Shown: positions 1 through 5,782, numbered from the stretch's first letter. The stretch is 5,782 bases of DNA from Prolixibacteraceae bacterium (GCA_018399395.1 JAGYOI010000096.1:1-5782); one strand, 5' to 3'. The notes: a model not told the origin generated them from the sequence alone. A program made the numbers and translations.

Positions 1-1682
1 TGTATACAAAACTGCAATTTCTTTCAATATTGTTTTTATCAGTGTCGTTAGCATCAACGCTCTCGTTGGTAAATGCACAACCCGACAGCACTTTTCAATT
101 CAATAAGACCATCATTATAAAAGGTGATTATTATTATCCTCCGTTTGAATTTATAAATGAAAACGGACAACCCGACGGCTTTAATGTTGAACTGTTTAAA
201 CGGCTGGCTGAAGAACTTGGAATAAAATATAAGCTGGAACTTGCACCCTGGCATCAGGTACGAGAAGAACTGGAAAACGGCGAAATAGACGCTTTACTTG
301 GACTGATGGTATCTGAAGATCGTTCTGAAAAAATAAAATTTGGCATTCCTCATAGTGTAATGACCCATGGTATTTTTACACATGAAGACAAAAACATAAA
401 TAATCTTGAACAACTTAGAAATAAAGAAATCATTGTTCAGGAAAAAGACCTGATGCATGACTTTTTAATTAGCACAGGACTTACCGATAAGATTATTACA
501 GTGGAAAATCAACACCGTGCACTAAGCCTTTTATCATCGGGCAGGCACGATGCGGCCCTTTTGGGAAATTTTCAGGGTGCCCACCTGATAAATAAGCATA
601 ACATAAAAAATGTAGTCATTCAGAATTCAAAAATTGAACCCAAGAAATATGCCATGGCAGTGAGTAAAAATAATGATGAACTTTTGTGGTTGCTCAACAT
701 GGGACTTTATCAGCTCAAGGCCAGCGGAGAATATGATGAGATTTATGAAAAATGGTTTGAAGTTTATGAAAAGAAAAGTTTTATTACACGGTTTAAATTG
801 CCTATTATCATTACAATTTCAGGGCTGGTATTTCTTATCATCATGGTGATATTTCTTCGATACCGTATAAAAACGGCTAATTACCGTTTGCAAAAATCGT
901 ATAATGAAATGGTGGCAATAACCAATAATCTCAAAAATGAAATAGCACGGCGGAAAGATATTGAGGTTGACCTGCTTGCCGCAAAGAAAAGAGCAGAAGA
1001 AAGCGACCAGCTAAAATCTGCATTTCTGGCAAACATGAGCCACGAAATACGTACCCCGATGAATTCAATTATGGGTTTTGCCAGCTTGTTGCCAAGCGAA
1101 GAATCAAAAGAATTGATGGCCCAGTATGCAAAAATCATTGTTCAAAACTCTGAACAATTGGTCAACATTATCGACGACATTGTGCTATACTCTAAGCTTC
1201 AAACAAAATTGATTACCCCGAATCACTCGAATTTTAAAGCTATCGATTTATTTGAAGACATCTACCAGTCGTTTCAACTCCCCATTTATCCCAATAACAT
1301 TAAGCTGAATATCAACCACGATGCAGGCATCGATCTTGAATTCAACACCGATTATGAAAAAATCAGACAAGTATTTACTAATCTGATATCAAACGCCTAT
1401 AAATATACCGATGAAGGAGAAATTGAAATTGGATGTCAAAATTGCGAAAACGATGCGCTCTTTTATGTTCGAGATACCGGCATTGGGATCCCTGAAAAAG
1501 ATATTGAAAAAATTTTCGACCGATTCTATCGCGCACATAATGCCGAAAGAAAAAGTCAGAATGGCACCGGGCTGGGGCTCAGCATCGTAAAGGAACTTAT
1601 TGAGCTATTGGGTGGTAAAATATGGGTTGAAAGCAAAGAAGGAGAAGGCAGTACTTTTTACTTTAAGTTGAATCAACAATAA
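1..1682 (+). CDS. Membrane sensor histidine kinase with periplasmic solute-binding (SBP_bac_3) sensor domain, 5' end cut by one base
   Basis: This is a BvgS/EvgS-like sensor kinase that should autophosphorylate a histidine when its periplasmic Venus-flytrap domain changes ligand state. The window opens with TG followed in frame by TAT ACA AAA, so the true ATG most likely begins one base before the window. That gives a 560-residue protein, and the TTG at position 30 is internal. Numbering from that ATG: signal peptide 1-26, ending VNA before QPD; one flytrap domain about 38-256 (begins IIIKGDYYYPPFEF); transmembrane helix about 267-289; charged helical, probably coiled-coil linker 290-335; HisKA H-box with His348 (SHEIRTP); N-box Asn465 (NLISNAYKYTD); G1 DTGIGIP 492-498; F-box FDRFYRA; G2 GTGLGLS 522-528. 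The protein stops right after the ATPase domain. It has no PAS, receiver or Hpt domain, so a separate response regulator is needed and none is in the window. The ligand is unknown; amino acids are only a family-level guess. Confidence 0.95.
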   Translation, partial: YTKLQFLSILFLSVSLASTLSLVNAQPDSTFQFNKTIIIKGDYYYPPFEFINENGQPDGFNVELFKRLAEELGIKYKLELAPWHQVREELENGEIDALLGLMVSEDRSEKIKFGIPHSVMTHGIFTHEDKNINNLEQLRNKEIIVQEKDLMHDFLISTGLTDKIITVENQHRALSLLSSGRHDAALLGNFQGAHLINKHNIKNVVIQNSKIEPKKYAMAVSKNNDELLWLLNMGLYQLKASGEYDEIYEKWFEVYEKKSFITRFKLPIIITISGLVFLIIMVIFLRYRIKTANYRLQKSYNEMVAITNNLKNEIARRKDIEVDLLAAKKRAEESDQLKSAFLANMSHEIRTPMNSIMGFASLLPSEESKELMAQYAKIIVQNSEQLVNIIDDIVLYSKLQTKLITPNHSNFKAIDLFEDIYQSFQLPIYPNNIKLNINHDAGIDLEFNTDYEKIRQVFTNLISNAYKYTDEGEIEIGCQNCENDALFYVRDTGIGIPEKDIEKIFDRFYRAHNAERKSQNGTGLGLSIVKELIELLGGKIWVESKEGEGSTFYFKLNQQ

Positions 1683-1691
1683 AAAAACACT

Positions 1692-1931
1692 TTAGTCTAC
1701 CTCTTCATAATCAACATATTCCCCTTCGTCTTTATCTACAATCTTTTCACCTTTTTTATTAAAACGGATGGTTGTTTCGCCTTCTTTCGTTTCCGGTGAT
1801 CTTTTGGATGATTGATTTTTATTATGCGGTTGCAGCAAGCGTACAATAAAACGCATCAAAAAGTAAATTGCCAAAACAAAAAGAAGGGTACGAAAAAAAC
1901 CTACGATATATAAAATTACCAATGCGATCAT
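1692..1931 (-). CDS. DUF4834 family small membrane protein
   Basis: This is a 79-residue protein with one hydrophobic helix at about residues 3-30 (FFRTLLFVLAIYFLMRFIVRLL). A basic, polar stretch follows (HNKNQSSKR), then an acidic tail with the pattern IRFNKKGEKIVDKDEGEYVDYEE. The pairing of FFRT in the membrane helix with the DKDEGEYVDYEE tail matches my knowledge of DUF4834, an uncharacterised family of Bacteroidota. It should be anchored in the inner membrane with a cytoplasmic acidic tail; topology is inferred from the positive residues after the helix. It starts with ATG 27 bases after the lipB stop, so it is probably the last gene of a lipA-lipB-DUF4834 transcript. Its stop lies 9 bases from the stop of the converging kinase gene. 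The function is unknown. Confidence 0.85.
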   Translation of the reverse strand: MIALVILYIVGFFRTLLFVLAIYFLMRFIVRLLQPHNKNQSSKRSPETKEGETTIRFNKKGEKIVDKDEGEYVDYEEVD

Positions 1932-1958
1932 GCGGTTATCTGATTATTATTTACACAA

Positions 1959-2660
1959 TTAATTTTTCTCAAGTTCTGCGTTAAATAAAACAAGCAATTT
2001 CTCCAGAACTATTTCTTTTACTTTTTCGAAATCTTGTTTTTTACCCAATTCTTTTTCCAACGAAGTGACACCTTTGTCGGTAAAGCCACAAGGATTTATA
2101 TGTTGAAAATAGGATAAATCGGTATTTACGTTCAGTGCAAAGCCGTGCATGGTAACAAACCGCGAGCTTTTAACACCAATGGCACAAATTTTACGGGCCG
2201 AGGGTTTTCCAACATCAAGCCATACCCCCGTAGCCGTTTCATCGCGACCGCCTTTCAGCCCGAATTCAGCAATACTTTGAATAATAGCATCCTCCATCAA
2301 TTCGATATATTTACGAAGACCAATATCAAAATTTTCAAGGTCGAAAATAGGATAACCTACAATTTGGCCGGGACCGTGATAAGTTATATCACCACCCCTG
2401 TTTGTTTTGATAAATGAAGCATGAGCTGCCTGCAACTGTATGTAATTCAACAACAGATTATGCTCGTCGCCACTTTTTCCTAAAGTATAAACATGCGGAT
2501 GTTCAACAAACAACAGATAATTATCGGTTTCAAGTTCGCTATTGTTCTTTTTCGCTATTTTCTGCGAAATAACTTTTTGCATCAACATCTCCTGATAGTC
2601 CCAGGTTTTTTGATATTCTGAAACACCTAAGTCTTCAAACTTTATATTATTCTTTTTCAT
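1959..2660 (-). CDS. lipB: Octanoyl-[acyl-carrier-protein]:protein N-octanoyltransferase LipB
   Basis: LipB transfers octanoyl from octanoyl-ACP to the lysine of lipoyl domains (pyruvate and 2-oxoglutarate dehydrogenase E2, glycine cleavage H protein) in the cytoplasm. The chosen ATG at 2660 gives 233 residues, near the usual LipB length, and places the expected opening KFEDLGVSEYQKTWDYQE at the N-terminus. Visible motifs are FVEHPHVYTLGKSG, RGGDITYHGPGQ (Arg88 to His95 region), the catalytic Lys157 in ARKICAIGVK, HGFALNVN, and the nucleophile Cys191 in NPCGF. The Lys-Cys spacing of 34 residues equals that of E. coli LipB (Lys135/Cys169). The frame stays open upstream to an ATG at 2768, with another ATG at 2684. 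Both would add residues encoded by DNA under the conserved LipA C-terminus, so they are unlikely starts. The gene overlaps the lipA end by 14 bases, which suggests translational coupling. Confidence 0.96.
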   Translation of the reverse strand: MKKNNIKFEDLGVSEYQKTWDYQEMLMQKVISQKIAKKNNSELETDNYLLFVEHPHVYTLGKSGDEHNLLLNYIQLQAAHASFIKTNRGGDITYHGPGQIVGYPIFDLENFDIGLRKYIELMEDAIIQSIAEFGLKGGRDETATGVWLDVGKPSARKICAIGVKSSRFVTMHGFALNVNTDLSYFQHINPCGFTDKGVTSLEKELGKKQDFEKVKEIVLEKLLVLFNAELEKN

Positions 2661-3513
2661 TTTTTTCAATATGCTTTTCGGCATGATACGAGGAACGCAC
2701 CAAAGGTGCACTTTCAACAAACCGGAACCCTTTTTCAAGTCCTGTTTTCCTATATTCTTCAAAAACATCAGGATGAACGTATTCCTGTACCGGAAGGTTC
2801 AATTTGGTTGGCTGTAAATATTGTCCAATAGTAAGCACTTCACAGCCTGCCACCAACAGGTCATCCATTGTTTCTAAAATCTCATCGCGCGTTTCACCCA
2901 GTCCAAGCATTATTCCACTTTTAGGCGTGACCCCCGATTTTGCAATAACCTCAATTACTTTTAAACTTACATCGTACTTTGCCCGGCTGCGAACCTGCGG
3001 TGTTAAGCGCCGAACTGTTTCAAGATTGTGCGAAATAATATCGGGATTTGCATCAATAACTTTCTGTATCAATACCGGGTCACCATCAAAATCAGGAATT
3101 AGCACTTCCATGGTTACGCCGGGGTTTACTTTTTTTATCTCACCGATAGTTTTTGCCCAGTGCCCTGCACCTTTATCAGGCAGGTCGTCACGGTCGACCG
3201 ATGTTAGCACTGCATGCTTAAGCCCCATCAATCGTATTGATTCAGCCACATTGGCCGGTTCCTCTTCATCGGGTGGCAGCGGCTTACCTGTTTGCGTTGC
3301 ACAAAACTTACAGCTCCGCGTACATATATCCCCCAGAATCATCAATGTTGCCGTACCAGCAGCCCAGCATTCGCCCATATTCGGACACTTTCCGCTTGTA
3401 CATATTGTGTGCAAATGATGTTCGTTGATTATACTCTTGATCTGCTTGAAATTTGTCCCTTTGGGCAGATTTATCTTTAACCAGCGTGGTTTACGTTCTA
3501 CACCCTCACTCAT
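2647..3513 (-). CDS. lipA: Lipoyl synthase LipA (radical SAM)
   Basis: LipA inserts two sulfur atoms at C6 and C8 of the protein-bound octanoyl chain made by LipB, using two 4Fe-4S clusters and S-adenosylmethionine. The ATG at 3513 gives 288 residues, typical of compact LipA proteins, beginning MSEGVERKPRWLKINLP. The auxiliary cluster ligands are Cys38, Cys43 and Cys49 (CTSGKCPNMGEC). The radical SAM cluster ligands are Cys64, Cys68 and Cys71 (CTRSCKFC). The C-terminal RSSYHAEKH supplies the serine that ligates the auxiliary cluster. Other LipA hallmarks are TSVDRDDLPDKGAGHW, NPDIISHNLETVRRLTP and SGIMLGLGE. A TTG at 3567 would add 18 residues with no family match, so I reject it. lipA is the first gene of the lipA-lipB-DUF4834 block. 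All catalytic residues are present, so I expect a working enzyme. Confidence 0.98.
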   Translation of the reverse strand: MSEGVERKPRWLKINLPKGTNFKQIKSIINEHHLHTICTSGKCPNMGECWAAGTATLMILGDICTRSCKFCATQTGKPLPPDEEEPANVAESIRLMGLKHAVLTSVDRDDLPDKGAGHWAKTIGEIKKVNPGVTMEVLIPDFDGDPVLIQKVIDANPDIISHNLETVRRLTPQVRSRAKYDVSLKVIEVIAKSGVTPKSGIMLGLGETRDEILETMDDLLVAGCEVLTIGQYLQPTKLNLPVQEYVHPDVFEEYRKTGLEKGFRFVESAPLVRSSYHAEKHIEKNEKE

Positions 3514-3535
3514 ATTTACAATTTTTTCAACGCGC

Positions 3536-3567
3536 AATATATAAATTCCAGCTCCAAAAAACGACAA
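3536..3567 (-). promoter_or_regulatory. Weak candidate promoter for lipA
   Basis: On the minus strand, TTGTCG (3567-3562) is followed after 18 bases by TATATATT (3543-3536), about 22 bases before the lipA ATG. Bacteroidota promoters have a TTG or TTTG element and a TAnnTTTG element; here the second element is only a loose match (TATATTG). Position supports it: the segment lies between the terminator of the upstream unit and lipA, where a promoter is expected. The motif evidence alone is poor. Confidence 0.25.
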
Positions 3568-3599
3568 GTTTTATCATTGTATTTAAATTATCAGCACAG

Positions 3600-3642
3600 A
3601 AAAAACCGGTCAGTGCTGGTTACAACCCAGTATTGACCGGTT
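3600..3642 (-). terminator. Rho-independent terminator after the lipoprotein gene
   Basis: A 16-base inverted repeat has arms at 3604-3619 (AACCGGTCAGTGCTGG on the plus strand) and 3627-3642, with a 7-base loop at 3620-3626. Read on the minus strand, the RNA has a 9-bp outer stem starting AACCGGTCA and a 4-bp inner stem (CTGG/CCAG). Between them are two A-C mismatches flanking an A-U pair, and the hairpin runs straight into six U residues (plus-strand A tract 3600-3605). It lies 32 bases after the lipoprotein stop codon, so it ends the Yip1-lipoprotein unit and separates it from lipA. There is no U tract on the other side, so it works in the minus direction only. Confidence 0.9.
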
Positions 3643-3674
3643 AAATACAATTTATAATAATTACTTGTACAAAG

Positions 3675-4145
3675 TTATTGCAACGATTTAATCTCTTCCA
3701 ATCGCTCTTCCAATAATTTCATCCTCTTCTCAAAAGCATATCCGACAGTTGTCATCGCTGCAATTTGTTTTTCATCCAACGCTTCTTCGTAGTTTTCAAT
3801 TTTTGTGTTCATCTCAGCATAGTGCAACGAAAATTCACCAAAAGCGATGGCCATTTCTCCAGCCACTTTCATAACTTTCAACTTTTCTACCATCGACATT
3901 TCTTCGGCTTCTTTGTTCAGCAATTCAGGATTTTCGATGTATAACTTTTCAACTTTATTGGCAAATTCATTAATCGATTTTTCTGAAGCGCGTATAAATT
4001 TAACAACCTCGGGTTCATTTTGCAATTCAGCCGGAATCTCCACTACAAGAGGTGGCATTGTTTCAACATTGGTGTTCCTGTTATTAGAACACGATGACAT
4101 CGCAACGAGAAATGAAATAATTACAATGTATACCAGTTTCTTCAT
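3675..4145 (-). CDS. Small putative lipoprotein of unknown function
   Basis: This is a 156-residue protein that I do not recognise as a named family. It has an N-terminal signal (MKKLVYIVIISFLVAMSSC) whose Cys19 fits a signal-peptidase-II lipobox loosely (MSSC, with Met rather than Leu at -3). The residues after the cysteine (SNNRNTN) are polar, a flexible tether. The mature part is rich in Glu, Lys, Ala and Met and looks entirely helical, with long amphipathic stretches at about 48-70, 78-115 and 124-155. It probably folds as a helical bundle or coiled coil facing the periplasm or cell surface. It begins 12 bases after the stop of the Yip1-family gene and is followed by a strong terminator, so the two are very likely co-transcribed. 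The start is ATG with no clear Shine-Dalgarno site, as is usual in Bacteroidota. Confidence 0.85.
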   Translation of the reverse strand: MKKLVYIVIISFLVAMSSCSNNRNTNVETMPPLVVEIPAELQNEPEVVKFIRASEKSINEFANKVEKLYIENPELLNKEAEEMSMVEKLKVMKVAGEMAIAFGEFSLHYAEMNTKIENYEEALDEKQIAAMTTVGYAFEKRMKLLEERLEEIKSLQ

Positions 4146-4157
4146 TTGATTATGTTT

Positions 4158-4757
4158 TTAAAATTGTTTAGTTCCTGAGAGCCCAAAGACTCCTAAAAAA
4201 GCAGCAATAATTAGCCCCAACAAGAAATATACAAGAATTAGCACCAGTAAACTAATTACAAAATAAGTAGTCTGCTTATCTTTTGGCACCCGGGTTATGG
4301 GTTCGAATCCCAGATAAAGAATGTACAAACCATATATCCCTGCTAAACTGGCAATAATTCCCAAGGATGGTATAAGATAAAAAACACCGGCAATAAAAAC
4401 AGGTGTATATGAGTAGGCTACCATTTTAACAGCATCACCTGGCGAAACATTTGCATTAAATTTTGGAGCAAGGTAGCTGATTACCCATCCGGCAATCAAA
4501 ACACCGGCAACCAGGCTCACATATGATGTTATGGCCTGGCTCAGCCCCCATTCAAATGAAGCCATACGCCCCCATATAGGAACATTAACACCAACAAGCC
4601 AGTAGCCAATTAACGACGCAAGCGCTGGTATTGCAGCCAAAGGCAGCACATAATGCTTCAATATTTCTGAAACAACACCCTCTTCCTGTTGAATAGTTTT
4701 CCAGGCATCGTTAGGATTTAGTATAATCAACTTAATCCGACTTAATAATTTTTCCAT
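4158..4757 (-). CDS. Yip1-domain family integral membrane protein
   Basis: This is a 199-residue inner-membrane protein with five likely membrane spans at about 34-55, 73-97, 112-130, 133-150 and 164-191. The N-terminal cytoplasmic segment has the NPNDAW motif (residues 14-19), and the third span begins with AYSYTP (114-119). Both are hallmarks of bacterial Yip1 (PF04893) proteins such as E. coli YohC. Eukaryotic Yip1 proteins work in vesicle trafficking; no function is settled for the bacterial ones, so none is assigned. The gene is the first of a two-gene unit with the lipoprotein gene downstream. The start is the ATG at 4757, which leaves the NPxxAW segment near the N-terminus as expected for the family. 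Confidence 0.88.
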   Translation of the reverse strand: MEKLLSRIKLIILNPNDAWKTIQQEEGVVSEILKHYVLPLAAIPALASLIGYWLVGVNVPIWGRMASFEWGLSQAITSYVSLVAGVLIAGWVISYLAPKFNANVSPGDAVKMVAYSYTPVFIAGVFYLIPSLGIIASLAGIYGLYILYLGFEPITRVPKDKQTTYFVISLLVLILVYFLLGLIIAAFLGVFGLSGTKQF

Positions 4758-4781
4758 AGCAAGTTTATTTAATATACATTG

Positions 4782-4814
4782 CTAAGTTATTCATTATTAA
4801 TGTCAGAATAGCAA
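4782..4814 (-). promoter_or_regulatory. Candidate Bacteroidota-type promoter for the Yip1-lipoprotein unit
   Basis: On the minus strand, TTG (4814-4812) is followed after 22 bases by TAACTTAG (4789-4782), one base off the Bacteroidota consensus TAnnTTTG. The spacing falls in the 17-23 range described for Flavobacterium-type promoters. The second element ends 24 bases before the Yip1 ATG, giving a short leader. The site lies in the 125-base gap after the nucleoside hydrolase gene. In such AT-rich DNA a match of this quality can arise by chance. Confidence 0.3.
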
Positions 4815-4882
4815 GCACATTAAAAACTGAAAGGATCTGTTTTGAAAGTGTGCCTTTTTAGGAAGTAAGTGACAATTTGGGA

Positions 4883-5782
4883 TTAGAAAAGAGTGAGTTG
4901 TTTTATGAAGTATTCGTAGAAACTATCTTCATCGACAATCTTCGCTTGTTTCACTTTATAACCGTTAGTGGTACGGTAAATATTCCCTTTCGATGTTCCC
5001 CGTTGTTCAATGTTAACGGATTTCGAATCGAAGTGAAATAAATCGGGCGCACCCAGATATACAACAGGTAAAACATCAAACATATAATATCTGTCTTTTA
5101 CCTCATAATCAGCCTTAAATAATTGATACACCAAGCTACTCAGTTTGTATTGTGTATTCTTTTCAATAAAGAACATCAGATAGTTATCAACCGGCAACAT
5201 ATAGGAAACATCAAGGGGAAACATTAATTTCGTGACATCAGCCTTTAGTACAGACAAAGCAGCTGACGGATCCCAGAATATATTCCATTCGGCACTTCCA
5301 TCATGATCGGGATAAATTACATTCCCATCTGATAAAAATGCGCCCCCCATCCATAAAATCCGATCAATTTTATTGTGAACCTCAGGATATTTTTCAAGCA
5401 TTGTAGCAACATTAACTGATGGCCCCGTCATTACAATGGTTACATTTTCTTTCTCGGCTAATATTTTTTTTGCTAAAAAATCATGTGCTTCTGCATCAAC
5501 AAGCTGCGATGGTTTGATTTTTTGTTTTTTCAGAATATCAACCTGAGTAATAAAGTGGTTTTTTTCCTGCCATTCCTGAGGAAAAGGAACTTTGGGCTTG
5601 GCATTGCTTTTGCACACTTCAACATCGTACCTGCAAAAAAGGCTCAATATTTCGAGCGTAGTTTCAACAGCCGAATCCAAAATACAATTTCCACCAGTAA
5701 CCGTTATCCCTGAAATTTTATAATCAGACAGTGTAAGTAAAGTTATCAGGGCTACAAAATCATCGACAGAACCATCGTGGTC
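4883..5782 (-). CDS. Nucleoside hydrolase, IAG-type-like (partial, N-terminus beyond the window)
   Basis: This enzyme hydrolyses the N-glycosidic bond of ribonucleosides to free base and ribose, for nucleoside salvage. The frame is open to the window edge and 299 residues are visible; the TTG at 5680 is internal. Numbering from the first visible codon: the calcium-binding N-terminal motif DHDGSVDD is at 1-8; Asn32 follows GG; FPQEW carries Trp71; MTGPSVNVA is 118-126; the ribose-binding Glu165 and Asn167 sit in AEWNIFWDP; Asp236 is the C-terminal calcium ligand in YYMFDVLP. DHDG (instead of the common DTDPG), FPQEW, the AEWNIFWDP block and an aromatic residue before the last Asp all recall the inosine-adenosine-guanosine class, as I remember Trypanosoma vivax IAG-NH. 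That class has Trp before this Asp, while the inosine-uridine class has His; here it is Phe235. Only a few N-terminal residues, perhaps with a signal peptide, are missing. Specificity is inferred. Confidence 0.93.
   Translation of the reverse strand, partial: DHDGSVDDFVALITLLTLSDYKISGITVTGGNCILDSAVETTLEILSLFCRYDVEVCKSNAKPKVPFPQEWQEKNHFITQVDILKKQKIKPSQLVDAEAHDFLAKKILAEKENVTIVMTGPSVNVATMLEKYPEVHNKIDRILWMGGAFLSDGNVIYPDHDGSAEWNIFWDPSAALSVLKADVTKLMFPLDVSYMLPVDNYLMFFIEKNTQYKLSSLVYQLFKADYEVKDRYYMFDVLPVVYLGAPDLFHFDSKSVNIEQRGTSKGNIYRTTNGYKVKQAKIVDEDSFYEYFIKQLTLF

Noticed and set aside
2145..2417. Plus-strand open frame opposite lipB
   Set aside because: It lies wholly under the conserved catalytic core of LipB and has no family features.
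2661..2768. N-terminal extension of lipB to the ATG at 2768 or 2684
   Set aside because: The extra residues come from DNA encoding the conserved LipA C-terminus (RSSYHAEKH), and LipB homologues begin near the FEDLG segment.
2804..3418. Long plus-strand open frame (204 codons) opposite lipA
   Set aside because: It is the antisense shadow of lipA, whose cysteine motifs and full-length match are decisive. The antisense product is Ser/Thr/Pro-rich with no recognisable domain.
3514..3567. N-terminal extension of lipA to a TTG at 3567
   Set aside because: The 18 added residues have no LipA similarity, and an ATG at 3513 gives the normal length.
3453..3644. Plus-strand open frame over the lipA start and the terminator
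   Set aside because: It crosses the lipA N-terminus and the hairpin, has no domain, and is explained by AT-rich non-coding sequence.
3670..3677. TAACTTTG on the minus strand, a perfect TAnnTTTG promoter element
   Set aside because: It includes the lipoprotein stop codon, has no TTG/TTTG element at a suitable distance upstream, and lies before the terminator, so it is unlikely to serve lipA.
4757..4784. Inverted repeat TAGCAA...TTGCTA touching the Yip1 start codon
   Set aside because: It is a 6-bp stem with a 16-base loop in AT-rich DNA and nothing extends it. Together with a third ATAGCAAG copy at 4808-4815 it is compatible with chance.
4822..4859. Possible terminator after the nucleoside hydrolase gene (AAAGG/CCTTT stem, then TTTTT on the minus strand)
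   Set aside because: The stem is only 5 bp with an 18-base loop, and three bases separate it from the U run, so it is too weak to call.

Overview
The window reads as ordinary chromosomal DNA from a member of the Bacteroidota. The evidence is AT-rich sequence, no clear purine-rich Shine-Dalgarno sites ahead of the genes, a DUF4834 small membrane protein (a family I know from Bacteroidota), and a BvgS-like periplasmic-sensor histidine kinase. A marine or sediment Bacteroidia lineage (Marinilabiliales-like) is a guess, not shown by the sequence. Seven protein genes fill almost all of the window. I see no tRNA, rRNA, CRISPR array, insertion sequence or phage gene.

Layout. Positions 1-1682 (+) hold a membrane histidine kinase with an extracytoplasmic solute-binding-protein sensor; its start codon is cut by the window edge by a single base. 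It converges, with 9 bases between stop codons, on a minus-strand block read from right to left: lipA (3513-2647), lipB (2660-1959, overlapping lipA by 14 bases) and a DUF4834 membrane protein (1931-1692). Upstream of lipA, a strong hairpin plus U-tract terminator (3600-3642) closes the preceding minus-strand unit. That unit is a five-span Yip1-family membrane protein (4757-4158) followed 12 bases later by a small lipoprotein of unknown function (4145-3675). At the right edge (5782-4883, minus) is a nucleoside hydrolase whose N-terminus runs off the window. Its motifs resemble the inosine-adenosine-guanosine (IAG) class best known from trypanosomes.

How the genes work together. LipB moves octanoyl groups from octanoyl-ACP to lipoyl-domain lysines, and LipA inserts the two sulfurs, so lipA-lipB is a complete endogenous lipoylation pathway. 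The Yip1 protein and lipoprotein probably form a two-gene envelope unit of unknown role. The nucleoside hydrolase belongs to purine or nucleoside salvage. The kinase probably senses a small ligand, but no response regulator is in view.

I found no convincing evidence of a new defence, mobile or RNA system. The points most worth a second look are the nucleoside hydrolase subtype with its Phe in place of the usual Trp/His, the uncharacterised Yip1-lipoprotein pair, and the DUF4834 gene following lipAB.
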